Assembly: GCA_003245395.1 (NCBI GenBank)
Contig: QKDF01000009.1
Span: forward strand, 1-12,230
Direction of reading: 5' to 3'
Origin: Clostridia bacterium
GTDB lineage: Bacteria > Bacillota > Clostridia > Oscillospirales > Oscillospiraceae
Length of the DNA stretch: 12,230 bases
Shown here piece by piece: positions 1-6,796 of this stretch. The notes beneath the pieces were generated by a model. It was not told the origin of the DNA, made no database searches, and saw only the letters and a list, made by a program, of their open reading frames with translations. How positions within the stretch are numbered: position 1 is the stretch's first letter; the number at the start of each line of letters is the position of its first letter. The translations under genes and the position numbers were made by a program.

Positions 1-717
1 GAGCGTGCCAAAAGTGGTTTTCTGAGGATTGGCAGTACGCCCGCCAAAGTGATAGTCACATACGGTCCAGCCGAGGAAGAGCATCCGGTTTTAGAGAAAA
101 AAGCACCTGAAGCTCCCAAAGCTGTTAAACCGCAGGTCCCTGTTAAAGAGAAAGCACCTGCTGTACCGGAAAAGCCCGCGCCTGTGAAAAAGGAAACGCC
201 GGACAAAACAGAGGCAGTTGTTGTAGAAACTGAGCAGTCCGGAGAAGAAGTCAATGACGAGAAGGCCGCTGCGATCCGGGAATTTTTATCCGGTCTGCTG
301 GAGAAGATGGATGTTCAGGCTGCGATCCGGGTGTATTTGCCGGAAAAGGGACGGTATCAGGTTGTCCTGGAAGGCGGCAGCATGGGTCAGATCATCGGCC
401 GCCGGGGAGAGACGCTGGACGCCATTCAGCAGTTGACCAGTTACTGCGTCAACCGCAGCGGTGCTGGACGGGTTCGTATCCAGCTGGATACGGAGAACTA
501 CCGTGCCAAGCGGGAACAGAGCCTGGAGCACCTTGCTCAAAAAGTCGCTGGCAAGGTCGTGAAATACCGCCGCAGCGTGACGCTGGAGCCGATGAACGCC
601 TATGAACGGCACATCATCCATACGGCGCTGCAGGATGTGGAGCATGTGACGACCTTCTCCACCGGGACCGAGCCGAATCGCCGGGTGATTGTGTCCTACG
701 AAAAGGACAGAAAATAA
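1..717 (+). CDS. jag: Jag/KhpB RNA-binding protein (KH-R3H), 5' end missing
   Basis: The frame is open from base 1, so the gene starts upstream of the window; the GTG at 49 is internal. 238 residues are visible. The first 20 or so (GFLRIGSTPAKVIV) match the end of the Jag N-terminal domain. A long Pro/Lys/Glu-rich, probably disordered linker follows. A KH domain comes next, with the GxxG loop seen as IIGRRGETL near visible residues 131-139, then a C-terminal R3H domain with R203-x3-H207 (ERHIIH). Family knowledge: Jag (SpoIIIJ-associated, KhpB) is a cytoplasmic RNA-binding protein that partners KhpA and affects cell division and elongation; its gene normally follows yidC near the chromosome origin. 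The gene stops at TAA 715-717, just before a hairpin. The identification is secure; only the 5' end is unseen. Confidence 0.95.
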   Translation, partial: ERAKSGFLRIGSTPAKVIVTYGPAEEEHPVLEKKAPEAPKAVKPQVPVKEKAPAVPEKPAPVKKETPDKTEAVVVETEQSGEEVNDEKAAAIREFLSGLLEKMDVQAAIRVYLPEKGRYQVVLEGGSMGQIIGRRGETLDAIQQLTSYCVNRSGAGRVRIQLDTENYRAKREQSLEHLAQKVAGKVVKYRRSVTLEPMNAYERHIIHTALQDVEHVTTFSTGTEPNRRVIVSYEKDRK

Positions 718-721
718 GAGA

Positions 722-749
722 CAAAAGGGGAACATCAGTTCCCCTTTTG
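722..749 (+). terminator. Intrinsic terminator-like hairpin after jag
   Basis: A perfect 12-bp stem (722-733 with 738-749, arms CAAAAGGGGAAC / GTTCCCCTTTTG) encloses the 4-base loop ATCA, 4 bases after the jag stop. The U-run is contributed by the 3' arm (TTTT) rather than lying after it, so termination may be incomplete. Because the stem is A-T at its outer end and G-C inside, it fits an intrinsic terminator for the jag transcript. Confidence 0.75.
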
Positions 750-760
750 CATAAAAACCG

Positions 761-812
761 CCCGGAGAGGGGGCCTTTCCGGGTATGAAACCACTGCCGC
801 AGCCAGCGGCGG
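761..812 (+). other. Two hairpins in the glyQS leader
   Basis: Between the jag terminator and glyQS lie two inverted repeats. The first pairs CCCGGAGAGG (761-770) with CCTTTCCGGG (774-783) across a GGG loop, 10 bp including one G-U pair. The second pairs CTGCCGC (794-800) with GCGGCGG (806-812) across AGCCA, 7 bp including one G-U pair, and its 3' arm touches the start of the purine-rich ribosome site. Neither is followed by a U-run, so they do not look like terminators. No T-box sequence is present here, and I could not identify a convincing promoter for glyQS. Function unknown; the second could modulate translation start. Confidence 0.4.
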
Positions 813-830
813 AGAAAAGGAAGTATATTC

Positions 831-2249
831 ATGAACAACAAGCAGAAAACCATGGAGAAGATCGTTGCGCTGTGTAAAAACCGGGGATTTGTGTTCCCTG
901 GCAGCGAGATCTACGGCGGATTGGCCAACAGCTGGGACTACGGTCCTCTGGGCGTGGAGATGAAAAACAATGTCAAACGCGCCTGGTGGAAAAAGTTTGT
1001 CCAGGAAAATCCCTACAACGTGGGGCTTGATGCGGCGATTCTGATGAACCCGGAAGTATGGGTGGCCTCCGGCCATGTCGCCACATTCAATGATCCTCTG
1101 ATTGACTGCAAGGCATGCAAAATGCGTCACCGGGCCGATAAACTGGTGGAGGCCTACAATACGGAAAACAACATCACTGATGTGAATGTAGAGGCCATGA
1201 CCGGCGAGGATTTGGTGGCCTATATTCGGGAAAAGCAGGTACCATGCCCGGGATGCGGCAAAACCGACTTTACGGATATTCGCAAATTCAACCTGATGTT
1301 CAAGACGCATCAGGGTGTTACTGAGGATACTGCCAACGCGGTTTACCTGCGTCCTGAGACGGCTCAGGGCATTTTTGTGAACTTCCCTGCAATTCAGCGC
1401 ACAACCCGCCGGAAGCTGCCTTTCGGCGTATGCCAGGTGGGCAAATCCTTCCGCAACGAGATTACGCCGGGTAACTTTATTTTCCGCATCCGGGAATTCG
1501 AGCAGATGGAGCTGGAGTTTTTCTGCAAGCCCGATACAGATTTGGAATGGTTCCAGTATTGGCGTAATTACTGCCATGAATGGCTTAAGGGCCTGAATGT
1601 GCGGGACGAAAACCTGCGTCTGCGGGATCACGAGGCAGAGGAGCTGTCCTTTTACTCCAAGGCCACCACGGACTTTGAGTATCTGTTCCCCTTCGGCTGG
1701 GGTGAGCTGTGGGGCGTAGCGGACCGTACCAACTATGATCTCAAGCAGCATCAGGAGCATTCCGGCCAGGATTTGACCTATTTCGATCAGGAGAAGAACG
1801 AGCACTATATTCCATTTGTTATCGAACCTTCTCTGGGTGCCGATCGTATGACCTTGGCTCTGCTGGTGGAGGCCTACGACGAAGAGGTTGTCGATCCCGA
1901 AAAGAACGACACCCGCGTGGTGATGCACTTCCATCCCGCCATTGCGCCCTATAAGGTGGCAATTCTGCCCCTGTCCAAGAAGCTGGGCGATAAGGCTTTG
2001 GAGATTCAGGCGGCACTGTCCAAGTATTACATGGTGGACTATGACGACACCGGCTCTATCGGTAAGCGTTACCGCCGGGAAGATGAGATTGGTACGCCTT
2101 ACTGCGTTACCGTGGATTTTGACACGGTGGGTGATGCGGAAAAGAGCGGCGATGATTCCGTCACTGTCCGCGACCGCGATACCATGCAGCAGGTGCGCAT
2201 TCCCATTTCTCAGCTGAAGGCTTATCTGGACGAAAAGCTGGCATATTGA
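831..2249 (+). CDS. glyQS: Glycyl-tRNA synthetase, dimeric class II type
   Basis: This cytoplasmic enzyme charges tRNA-Gly with glycine using ATP. The 472-residue protein has the length and signature of the alpha2 GlyRS. Its N-terminus contains [20 protein letters not shown]. An insertion carries two CxxC pairs (C93/C96 and C139/C142), a probable zinc site in the family. Motif 2 lies at about 204-231 ([12 protein letters not shown]) and motif 3 at about 332-345 ([14 protein letters not shown]). The anticodon-binding domain runs from about 370 to the end. The ATG at 831 has a good ribosome site (GGAGAAAAGGAAG, 811-823). The gene follows jag on the same strand but is separated from it by a hairpin, so it may have its own promoter, not recognised here. 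GlyRS genes in Firmicutes often carry a T-box; this one does not. The call is secure. Confidence 0.98.
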   Translation: MNNKQKTMEKIVALCKNRGFVFPGSEIYGGLANSWDYGPLGVEMKNNVKRAWWKKFVQENPYNVGLDAAILMNPEVWVASGHVATFNDPLIDCKACKMRHRADKLVEAYNTENNITDVNVEAMTGEDLVAYIREKQVPCPGCGKTDFTDIRKFNLMFKTHQGVTEDTANAVYLRPETAQGIFVNFPAIQRTTRRKLPFGVCQVGKSFRNEITPGNFIFRIREFEQMELEFFCKPDTDLEWFQYWRNYCHEWLKGLNVRDENLRLRDHEAEELSFYSKATTDFEYLFPFGWGELWGVADRTNYDLKQHQEHSGQDLTYFDQEKNEHYIPFVIEPSLGADRMTLALLVEAYDEEVVDPEKNDTRVVMHFHPAIAPYKVAILPLSKKLGDKALEIQAALSKYYMVDYDDTGSIGKRYRREDEIGTPYCVTVDFDTVGDAEKSGDDSVTVRDRDTMQQVRIPISQLKAYLDEKLAY

Positions 2250-2266
2250 TCTGTTCAGAACAGAAT

Positions 2267-2304
2267 AAAGACGGGGGCCGGGTAATCCCGGCTCTCGTCT
2301 TTTT
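2267..2304 (+). terminator. Strong terminator after glyQS, possibly bidirectional
   Basis: A 16-bp stem (2267-2282 with 2287-2302, two G-U pairs, arms starting AAAGACGG and ending TCGTCTTT) closes on the loop TAAT, and the T-run extends to 2304. It lies 17 bases after the glyQS stop and 20 bases beyond the stop of the convergent tdh gene. On the minus strand the stem is followed by TTTATTCT, a weaker U-rich tail, so it can plausibly end both transcripts. Confidence 0.9.
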
Positions 2305-2324
2305 ATCGGTGTTTTGAGCGTATT

Positions 2325-3368
2325 TTATTGTGGCATCAGAATGCACTTGGCGCACTCGCCGCGCTCGGTCAGGTCGATACCTTGTGAGAATTCTTTCAAA
2401 GGAAGCACATGGGTTACAATGGAGGATAAATCCAAGCCCAGCGCCAGAAATCCCCGCATTTCCTCCCAGTTTTCATACATGCGGCGCCCGGCGATACCGC
2501 GGATGGAGCAGCCACGGTATCCAAAGTCCGAAATGCTCACGGAGATGGGCTTGTCGGAGAGGGCAACGCAGATCAGCCGCCCCTCAGGACGCAGATAGGA
2601 CATGGCGGCCGTCAGTCCAGCTGTACTGCCGGAAAAATCTACCGCCACATGGGGGCCACAGCCATCCGTCAAATGAAGGACAGCCTCTACGGGGTCTTGA
2701 GAAACTGGATCGATCACCGCATCCGCCCCTTGTTGAAGCGCGGTCTTTCTGCGGGCGGTGTTGGGCTCCAGCACGATAATTCTGGAGGCTCCGGACAACT
2801 TTGCCAGCAGAATCCCCATTTGTCCCAGCGGACCCGCACCGATTATGGCTACAGCCTTTCCCGTCAACGGGACATCCATCATGGCATGGACGGAGACCCC
2901 CAGGGGTTCCATCAGCGCCAGCTGCTCCCAGGGGAGAGCAGGATCGTTGTAGACAAAGGCGATTTCCTCCGGAATGACGATATACTCAGCAAAACAACCG
3001 TCCTGGTGCACGCCGATACATTTGGTGTGTGGACAGACGTGGCGGTTGCCTTCGTGGCAGATCTGACAATTGTTGCACGGAATGTGAGATTCGGAGGAAA
3101 CGCGGTCGCCAACCCGCACGGTATGTACATCACTGCCGATTTCCACCACCTCACCGGAAAATTCGTGTCCGATGACGACCGGAGGGGAAATTCGGGCCTG
3201 AGACCAGGGGTTCCAATGGCGGATATGTACGTCTGTGCCGCAGATGGCTGCGGCTTTTACCCGGACCAAAATTTCGCGGGGACCCGGTTCCGGGATAGGA
3301 AGGGTCTGCAGTTCCAGACAGCCCTCTGCGGGTGCGATTTTTACAACGGCTTTCATAACTCCGGTCAT
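2325..3368 (-). CDS. tdh: Zinc-dependent dehydrogenase, L-threonine 3-dehydrogenase-like
   Basis: A 347-residue medium-chain zinc dehydrogenase. Catalytic zinc ligands are visible as C43 (ICGTDVHI), H68-E69 (IGHE) and probably E154. The structural zinc cysteines are C98, C101, C104 and C112. The Rossmann motif is GAGPLG at 177-182, and E201 at the end of the second strand suggests NAD rather than NADP. The stretches CGTDVHI..W..WSQ, GCFAEY and GRRMYENW closely follow E. coli threonine dehydrogenase, which oxidises L-threonine to 2-amino-3-ketobutyrate. The usual partner kbl is not in the window, so a related polyol or alcohol substrate remains possible. The ATG at 3368 has AAAGGAG eight bases upstream; the second ATG (3356) aligns better with E. 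coli Tdh but has its purines too close. The gene lies just downstream of a GntR/FCD regulator gene on the same strand, which may control it. Confidence 0.8.
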   Translation of the reverse strand: MTGVMKAVVKIAPAEGCLELQTLPIPEPGPREILVRVKAAAICGTDVHIRHWNPWSQARISPPVVIGHEFSGEVVEIGSDVHTVRVGDRVSSESHIPCNNCQICHEGNRHVCPHTKCIGVHQDGCFAEYIVIPEEIAFVYNDPALPWEQLALMEPLGVSVHAMMDVPLTGKAVAIIGAGPLGQMGILLAKLSGASRIIVLEPNTARRKTALQQGADAVIDPVSQDPVEAVLHLTDGCGPHVAVDFSGSTAGLTAAMSYLRPEGRLICVALSDKPISVSISDFGYRGCSIRGIAGRRMYENWEEMRGFLALGLDLSSIVTHVLPLKEFSQGIDLTERGECAKCILMPQ

Positions 3369-3408
3369 TGCTGCCAGCTCCTTTGCCTATATTTGAATGA
3401 TTATCTGC

Positions 3409-3437
3409 AATGTAGCACAAATGCATAAAAAATCCAA
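3409..3437 (-). promoter_or_regulatory. Possible tdh promoter
   Basis: On the minus strand TTGGAT (3437-3432) and TACATT (3414-3409) are 17 bases apart, and the -10 is preceded by TG at the extended -10 position (TGCTACATT). The match is moderate. A second -10-like hexamer, GATAAT, lies at 3405-3400. A separate promoter is needed because a strong terminator at 3483-3512 lies between gntR and tdh. Confidence 0.4.
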
Positions 3438-3455
3438 GGAAAGCCACATAGAAAG

Positions 3456-3465
3456 TTGTCAACAA
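3456..3465. promoter_or_regulatory. Candidate GntR/FCD operator upstream of tdh
   Basis: The imperfect palindrome TTGTCAACAA (TTGT-N2-ACAA) lies about 20 bases upstream of the suggested tdh -35. FadR/FCD-type regulators commonly bind short GT...AC-centred inverted repeats, and the gntR gene is the next gene upstream. One short palindrome is weak evidence, and I did not see a second copy before alaX. Confidence 0.2.
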
Positions 3466-3482
3466 GTCAGATAAAAGAGTAA

Positions 3483-3512
3483 AAGCCGGAGTGGAATATT
3501 CCACTCCGGCTT
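3483..3512 (-). terminator. 30-bp perfect palindrome, terminator of the gntR gene
   Basis: Arms 3483-3497 and 3498-3512 are exact reverse complements (AAGCCGGAGTGGAAT / ATTCCACTCCGGCTT), so the whole is a perfect 30-bp palindrome. It overlaps the TAA stop of gntR (3513-3511). On the minus strand it is followed by TTTTACTCTTTT, a U-rich tail, which fits an intrinsic terminator. The palindromic centre (AATATT) would form the loop. The complete symmetry also allows dsDNA-protein binding, but termination is the simpler reading. Confidence 0.85.
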
Positions 3513-4227
3513 AATTTGGCAGTCCGTAATTCTTTTCCAATGTCGCAAAATGCTGCTCCAGGTGTGTGTACAGGGCCGCTCCGTCACCGGCCTTTATAGC
3601 GTCCACCAATGCGCAGTGCTGCGCAATATAGTCCTCCAGGCGTACGGGAGGCCCTTGCGCCACGACCTGTGTCCAGTGGTTCAGGGAAATACGCGTCATA
3701 TATCCAACCACAATCTGAAAGAGACTGTGCAGAAGGGCGTTGCCCGATGCCTGCACAATGCGGGCATGCAGAGCCGTGTCCGCGTCGGTGAGCACCTGTG
3801 GGTCGCGGCTGACAGCAATGGTTTCCGCACAGGTCTGCAAAAACTGGATGTCGTTTTCCGTTCGCTCCCTTGCTGCCGCCATAGCGCCACCGGTCTCCAG
3901 AATTCGGCGGACGGCCAGTACGTCCTCAAAACGTTCTCCAGCGGTCAGAGTCATCAGATAGAGAATGTTCGAATTCTGGGCCAGGTCACCGCCGCTCAGG
4001 AAAGTCCCTTTGCCCTGCTGTCCGTAGAGAATTCCCAAAACGGAGAGAGCCGCATATACCTCGCGCACTTGGGCACGGGGAATGCCCAGAATTCGGGCCA
4101 GCTGATGCTCGGAATAGATTTTGTCGTTGGGCGAAAGAGCTCCACTGCGTAAATTCTGCAAAAACTTTTGAATTACCAGTTGATAACTTTCCGAACTGAG
4201 CATGGAGCACACCGGCCTTCCATTCAT
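3511..4227 (-). CDS. GntR-family transcriptional regulator, FadR/FCD subfamily
   Basis: A 238-residue DNA-binding regulator. The N-terminal winged helix-turn-helix covers about residues 12-78 (SEHQLARILGIPRAQVREV, then the wing QQGKGTFL). The all-helical FCD ligand domain covers about 100-230. The FCD metal-binding residues are present as D150, H154, H204 and H226. Family members sense small carboxylates, sugar acids or amino-acid derivatives; the ligand here cannot be read from sequence. The gene starts 9 bases after the alaX stop, so the two are probably co-transcribed. It ends in a strong terminator before tdh, its most likely target by proximity. The ribosome site for the ATG at 4227 is weak (GAAG); an in-frame ATG at 4203 has GGAAGG 12 bases upstream and could be the true start, shortening the protein by 8 residues. 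Confidence 0.92.
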   Translation of the reverse strand: MNGRPVCSMLSSESYQLVIQKFLQNLRSGALSPNDKIYSEHQLARILGIPRAQVREVYAALSVLGILYGQQGKGTFLSGGDLAQNSNILYLMTLTAGERFEDVLAVRRILETGGAMAAARERTENDIQFLQTCAETIAVSRDPQVLTDADTALHARIVQASGNALLHSLFQIVVGYMTRISLNHWTQVVAQGPPVRLEDYIAQHCALVDAIKAGDGAALYTHLEQHFATLEKNYGLPN

Positions 4228-4236
4228 GTTAGAGCT

Positions 4237-5385
4237 TCATTTGGTAAAAAAATTACGGATTTCGTTTTCTTCTGCCTGAACGCTTCCATGAGCAAAACCG
4301 TTTCGTCCGCCGCCTCTTCCATTCAAAGCGGCGTTGAGGGCTTTAACCAATGAGGTAATATCAGCCCCGTCGGAGCGAAGCAGAGCATAGTTGTATCGGC
4401 CATTTTCTCCGGCGAACACCGCTGCCAGTCCGCCGCTGCGTTGGGTCACTGCATCGGCCAGACGACGGGCCTGATCGCCGCCCATAGGCGGCTCGATGAG
4501 CAGGATGTCTCCCGCTCCGGCAAAACGTTCCGCTCTGGCAGCAAAGAGGGAAGACTCCAAGTCCGAGGCCCGCTTTTTTGTTTCCTCCAGCTCTTTCTTC
4601 AGACGATCAACCGCCGCCGCCGTACTGTCCGGTTTGACGGACAGCTGCTGGGCCACCAGGCGGTTTTGATCATAGACCGCAGAAAAGAGCTGCAGCGCCC
4701 GCTCTCCGCTGACGATTTCCAGACGGACGCCTTCCCGGAATTTCTGAAGAGACAGAATCTTTACAAGGCCCACTTGGCCGGTGCGCAGAATATGGGTTCC
4801 ACAGCAGGCGCAGCAGTCCGCATCGGGAAAGGTGACAATGCGCACCTGACCGGTCAGCTCTTTTTTGGAGCGGTAATCCAGTGCGTCCAGTTCTGCCTGG
4901 GAAGGATAATCAATTTGTACGGGGAGATCGGCGGTAATGAAGGCGTTGGCCTTTCGCTCCGCATCCATGGCCTGCTCCCAGGTGATTTCGGTGTTATAGT
5001 CGATGGTCACTGTTTCCGCGCCCATGTGAAAGCCTACATTGTCACAGTGATAATCGCTGCACAGAATCCCGCTGAGGATATGCTCGCCAGAGTGCTGCTG
5101 CATATGGTCAAAGCGGCGGGCCCAGTCTATTTTGCCGGTGACAGTTTCCCCAATCTCCACGGGGTTTTTACAAATGTGGAAAACCTCACCGTTTTTTTCA
5201 TGGACATCAGTGACGGAGACACCGTTGAGCGTCCCGTGATCGGCGGGCTGTCCGCCGCCTTCTGGATAGAATACGGTGCGGTCCAGAACAATGGAATAGC
5301 CTGTTTTCAAGGGTTCGCAGGAGAGGACCACGGCGGAGAATTGTTGCAGGAATGGGTCCTGATAGTAGAGTTTTTCAGTGGGCAT
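4237..5385 (-). CDS. alaX: AlaX-type alanyl-tRNA editing protein, long form with DHHA1 domain
   Basis: A free-standing editing protein that hydrolyses Ser-tRNA(Ala) or Gly-tRNA(Ala) in the cytoplasm, preventing Ala-codon mistranslation (family knowledge). The 382-residue protein has the GGGQPxDHG motif (43-51) of the AlaRS second-additional domain. The editing zinc site is seen as H98-x3-H102 (QQHSGEH) and C194-x3-H198 (CCGTH). A coiled-coil stretch covers about 257-285, and a C-terminal DHHA1/C-Ala-like domain ends in GGGRNGFAHG (358-367), similar to the glycine-rich end of AlaRS. Length and architecture fit the long AlaX class. The ATG at 5385 has AAAGGA 10 bases upstream. The gene lies 136 bp after nagZ and 9 bp before gntR. 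I found no clear promoter or terminator in the nagZ-alaX gap. Confidence 0.93.
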   Translation of the reverse strand: MPTEKLYYQDPFLQQFSAVVLSCEPLKTGYSIVLDRTVFYPEGGGQPADHGTLNGVSVTDVHEKNGEVFHICKNPVEIGETVTGKIDWARRFDHMQQHSGEHILSGILCSDYHCDNVGFHMGAETVTIDYNTEITWEQAMDAERKANAFITADLPVQIDYPSQAELDALDYRSKKELTGQVRIVTFPDADCCACCGTHILRTGQVGLVKILSLQKFREGVRLEIVSGERALQLFSAVYDQNRLVAQQLSVKPDSTAAAVDRLKKELEETKKRASDLESSLFAARAERFAGAGDILLIEPPMGGDQARRLADAVTQRSGGLAAVFAGENGRYNYALLRSDGADITSLVKALNAALNGRGGGRNGFAHGSVQAEENEIRNFFTK

Positions 5386-5521
5386 TGTGGAAAAGTCCTT
5401 TCTCTTTAGAAGTGATTGACGATTTGGCTAAAGACCGGGTAGGCAGAGGCGCGGCAGCATTCGGCTCCAAAAGATCTGGATAATAAGACTCCGCCCAGCG
5501 TTGATCACGCGGCTTGTCGCC

Positions 5522-6706
5522 TTACAGCAGACCCAGGGCCATTTTCCACACCAGAACCCGGACACAGGCCGCATCGATGGAGGCCTCGTCCAGCGAGCCG
5601 GCATTCAGCGCCTCAAGAACCTGTGGGATCTGGGTGCGGTAATCGCTGGTGAGCAGGAGATCGTTGCCGGCCTGCAGGGCCAGCACGGCCACACTACCAT
5701 CCTTGGCATAAGCCGCCACGGCGTCCATGGCCAGATCGTCTGTCATAACCACGCCGTCAAAGTTCAACTTATTGCGCAGCAGCGCATGGACAGAGGGTGA
5801 GAGAGACGCGGGCAGCTTGTCGTCCACCGCCGTCATGATATTGTGGGAGACCAGCACGGCGGTTTTTCCGTTCGAGGCTTCAAATCCGGCGGAGAAGGGG
5901 AGAAAATCGGAGATCTCAAAGCTTTCCAGAGACCGCTTATCCACCGCGATACCTGTGTGGGTATCTACATTGCTGCCATAGCCGGGAAAGTGTTTTAAAA
6001 CAGAACCCATATCGTCAGCGGACATCTGGGCAATTACTGTTGAAACATAATCCGAGGTTGCCTGCGCGTCCTGACCGAAGGCACGGGCGAAGATGAAATC
6101 TGATTGATCGGTGGATACGTCCGCCACCGGCGCCAGATTCACGTTAAATCCCAGCGCGGAGAGGAGCACATCCTTTTTCCGCGTGTCTGACCGGACAGCG
6201 TCCATGCCTCCGGTAGCGTAAAGAGCCTGTGGAGAAGCGTATTTTTTGCTTCGCAGATACGGGTTGGAACTGACTCGAACCACTGTGCCGCCCTCTTCAT
6301 CTACGCCAATGAGCAGGGGGATTTTTGCGGTGTCCTGATAACTTTGGATGGTCTGGATCAAGTCATCGGCGGTTTTGTCTTTTGTGTCCCGGCCAAAAAG
6401 AAGATAGCCTCCCAGATGATAGGATGACACATCAGAGACAGCATTCTCCGAAGGACAGCGAACGAAAAACAGCTGCCCCACCTTTTCCTCTGTGGTCATA
6501 TTCGATACCAGTTTTGCCGCGCGTTCCTGATTTGTGGGAGGCACAGCCGGTTCGGCAGGAGCAGAGGAAGTCTGCGATGAAGAAGCCGCCGGTGAAGCAC
6601 TTGAGGAAGACTTTCCAGCGTTGCCGGGAGAGCTGGGCAAAAGGGAACAGGCAGACAGGGAAAAAATACAAAAAACGGCAAAAAACGCCGCAGCCAGGCG
6701 TTTCAT
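5522..6706 (-). CDS. nagZ: Beta-N-acetylhexosaminidase (GH3, NagZ-like) lipoprotein
   Basis: An exported lipoprotein that likely removes terminal beta-N-acetylglucosamine from muropeptides (GH3, NagZ-type). The start is set at the ATG at 6706, which has GGGAGG five bases upstream; an earlier in-frame ATG (6784) lies inside the aspS terminator. The 394-residue product begins with a signal peptide and lipobox LSAC (Cys20), then a Ser/Ala/Pro-rich tether (about 21-57). The GH3 domain shows DEEGGTVVRV (136-145), KHFPGYG (238-244), the catalytic Asp-His pair D248/H250 (VDTHTG) and the nucleophile D323 in VMTDDLAMD. The usual KHFPGHG histidine is Tyr here, while the dyad histidine is kept, so the enzyme is probably active. 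It follows the terminator after aspS, so its own promoter is expected; none was convincing. Confidence 0.93.
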   Translation of the reverse strand: MKRLAAAFFAVFCIFSLSACSLLPSSPGNAGKSSSSASPAASSSQTSSAPAEPAVPPTNQERAAKLVSNMTTEEKVGQLFFVRCPSENAVSDVSSYHLGGYLLFGRDTKDKTADDLIQTIQSYQDTAKIPLLIGVDEEGGTVVRVSSNPYLRSKKYASPQALYATGGMDAVRSDTRKKDVLLSALGFNVNLAPVADVSTDQSDFIFARAFGQDAQATSDYVSTVIAQMSADDMGSVLKHFPGYGSNVDTHTGIAVDKRSLESFEISDFLPFSAGFEASNGKTAVLVSHNIMTAVDDKLPASLSPSVHALLRNKLNFDGVVMTDDLAMDAVAAYAKDGSVAVLALQAGNDLLLTSDYRTQIPQVLEALNAGSLDEASIDAACVRVLVWKMALGLL

Positions 6707-6750
6707 AGGCACCTCCCAATACGGATTCCAGTTTATCACAAAGTAAGACG

Positions 6751-6784
6751 AAAGAAAAGTGCGGAGAGTTTCCGCTCTCCGCAC
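6751..6784 (-). terminator. Intrinsic terminator after aspS
   Basis: A perfect 10-bp stem (GTGCGGAGAG at 6759-6768 with CTCTCCGCAC at 6775-6784) closes on a 6-base loop. On the minus strand it is followed by TTTTCTTT (6758-6751). It lies 12 bases after the aspS stop and ends the hisS-aspS unit before nagZ. Confidence 0.92.
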
Positions 6785-6796
6785 AGTCTGCTCAAA

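Noticed and set aside
735..1934. A 399-codon open frame on the minus strand opposite glyQS
   Set aside because: It is a shadow of glyQS with no family resemblance; the opposite strand carries a complete GlyRS.
2251..2263. Inverted repeat CTGTTC-A-GAACAG after glyQS, looked at as an operator
   Set aside because: It lies between two convergent gene ends next to a terminator, with no promoter to control.
4441..5409. A 322-codon open frame on the plus strand opposite alaX
   Set aside because: It lies within the alaX coding region, has no recognisable domains, and alaX carries its full zinc and DHHA1 motifs.
5375..5521. An open stretch of about 48 codons directly in frame after the nagZ stop, hinting at read-through
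   Set aside because: The NagZ-like protein already ends at a natural C-terminus, the extension resembles nothing known, and a run of this length is expected by chance.
5937..5945. TTATCCACC, one mismatch from a DnaA box, considered because jag and rsmG are origin-linked genes
   Set aside because: It is a single isolated near-match inside the nagZ coding region, with no cluster and no A/T-rich unwinding region nearby.
6707..6784. Upstream ATG of nagZ at 6784, adding 26 residues
   Set aside because: It would start inside the aspS terminator and bury the signal peptide and lipobox; the ATG at 6706 has a strong ribosome site.
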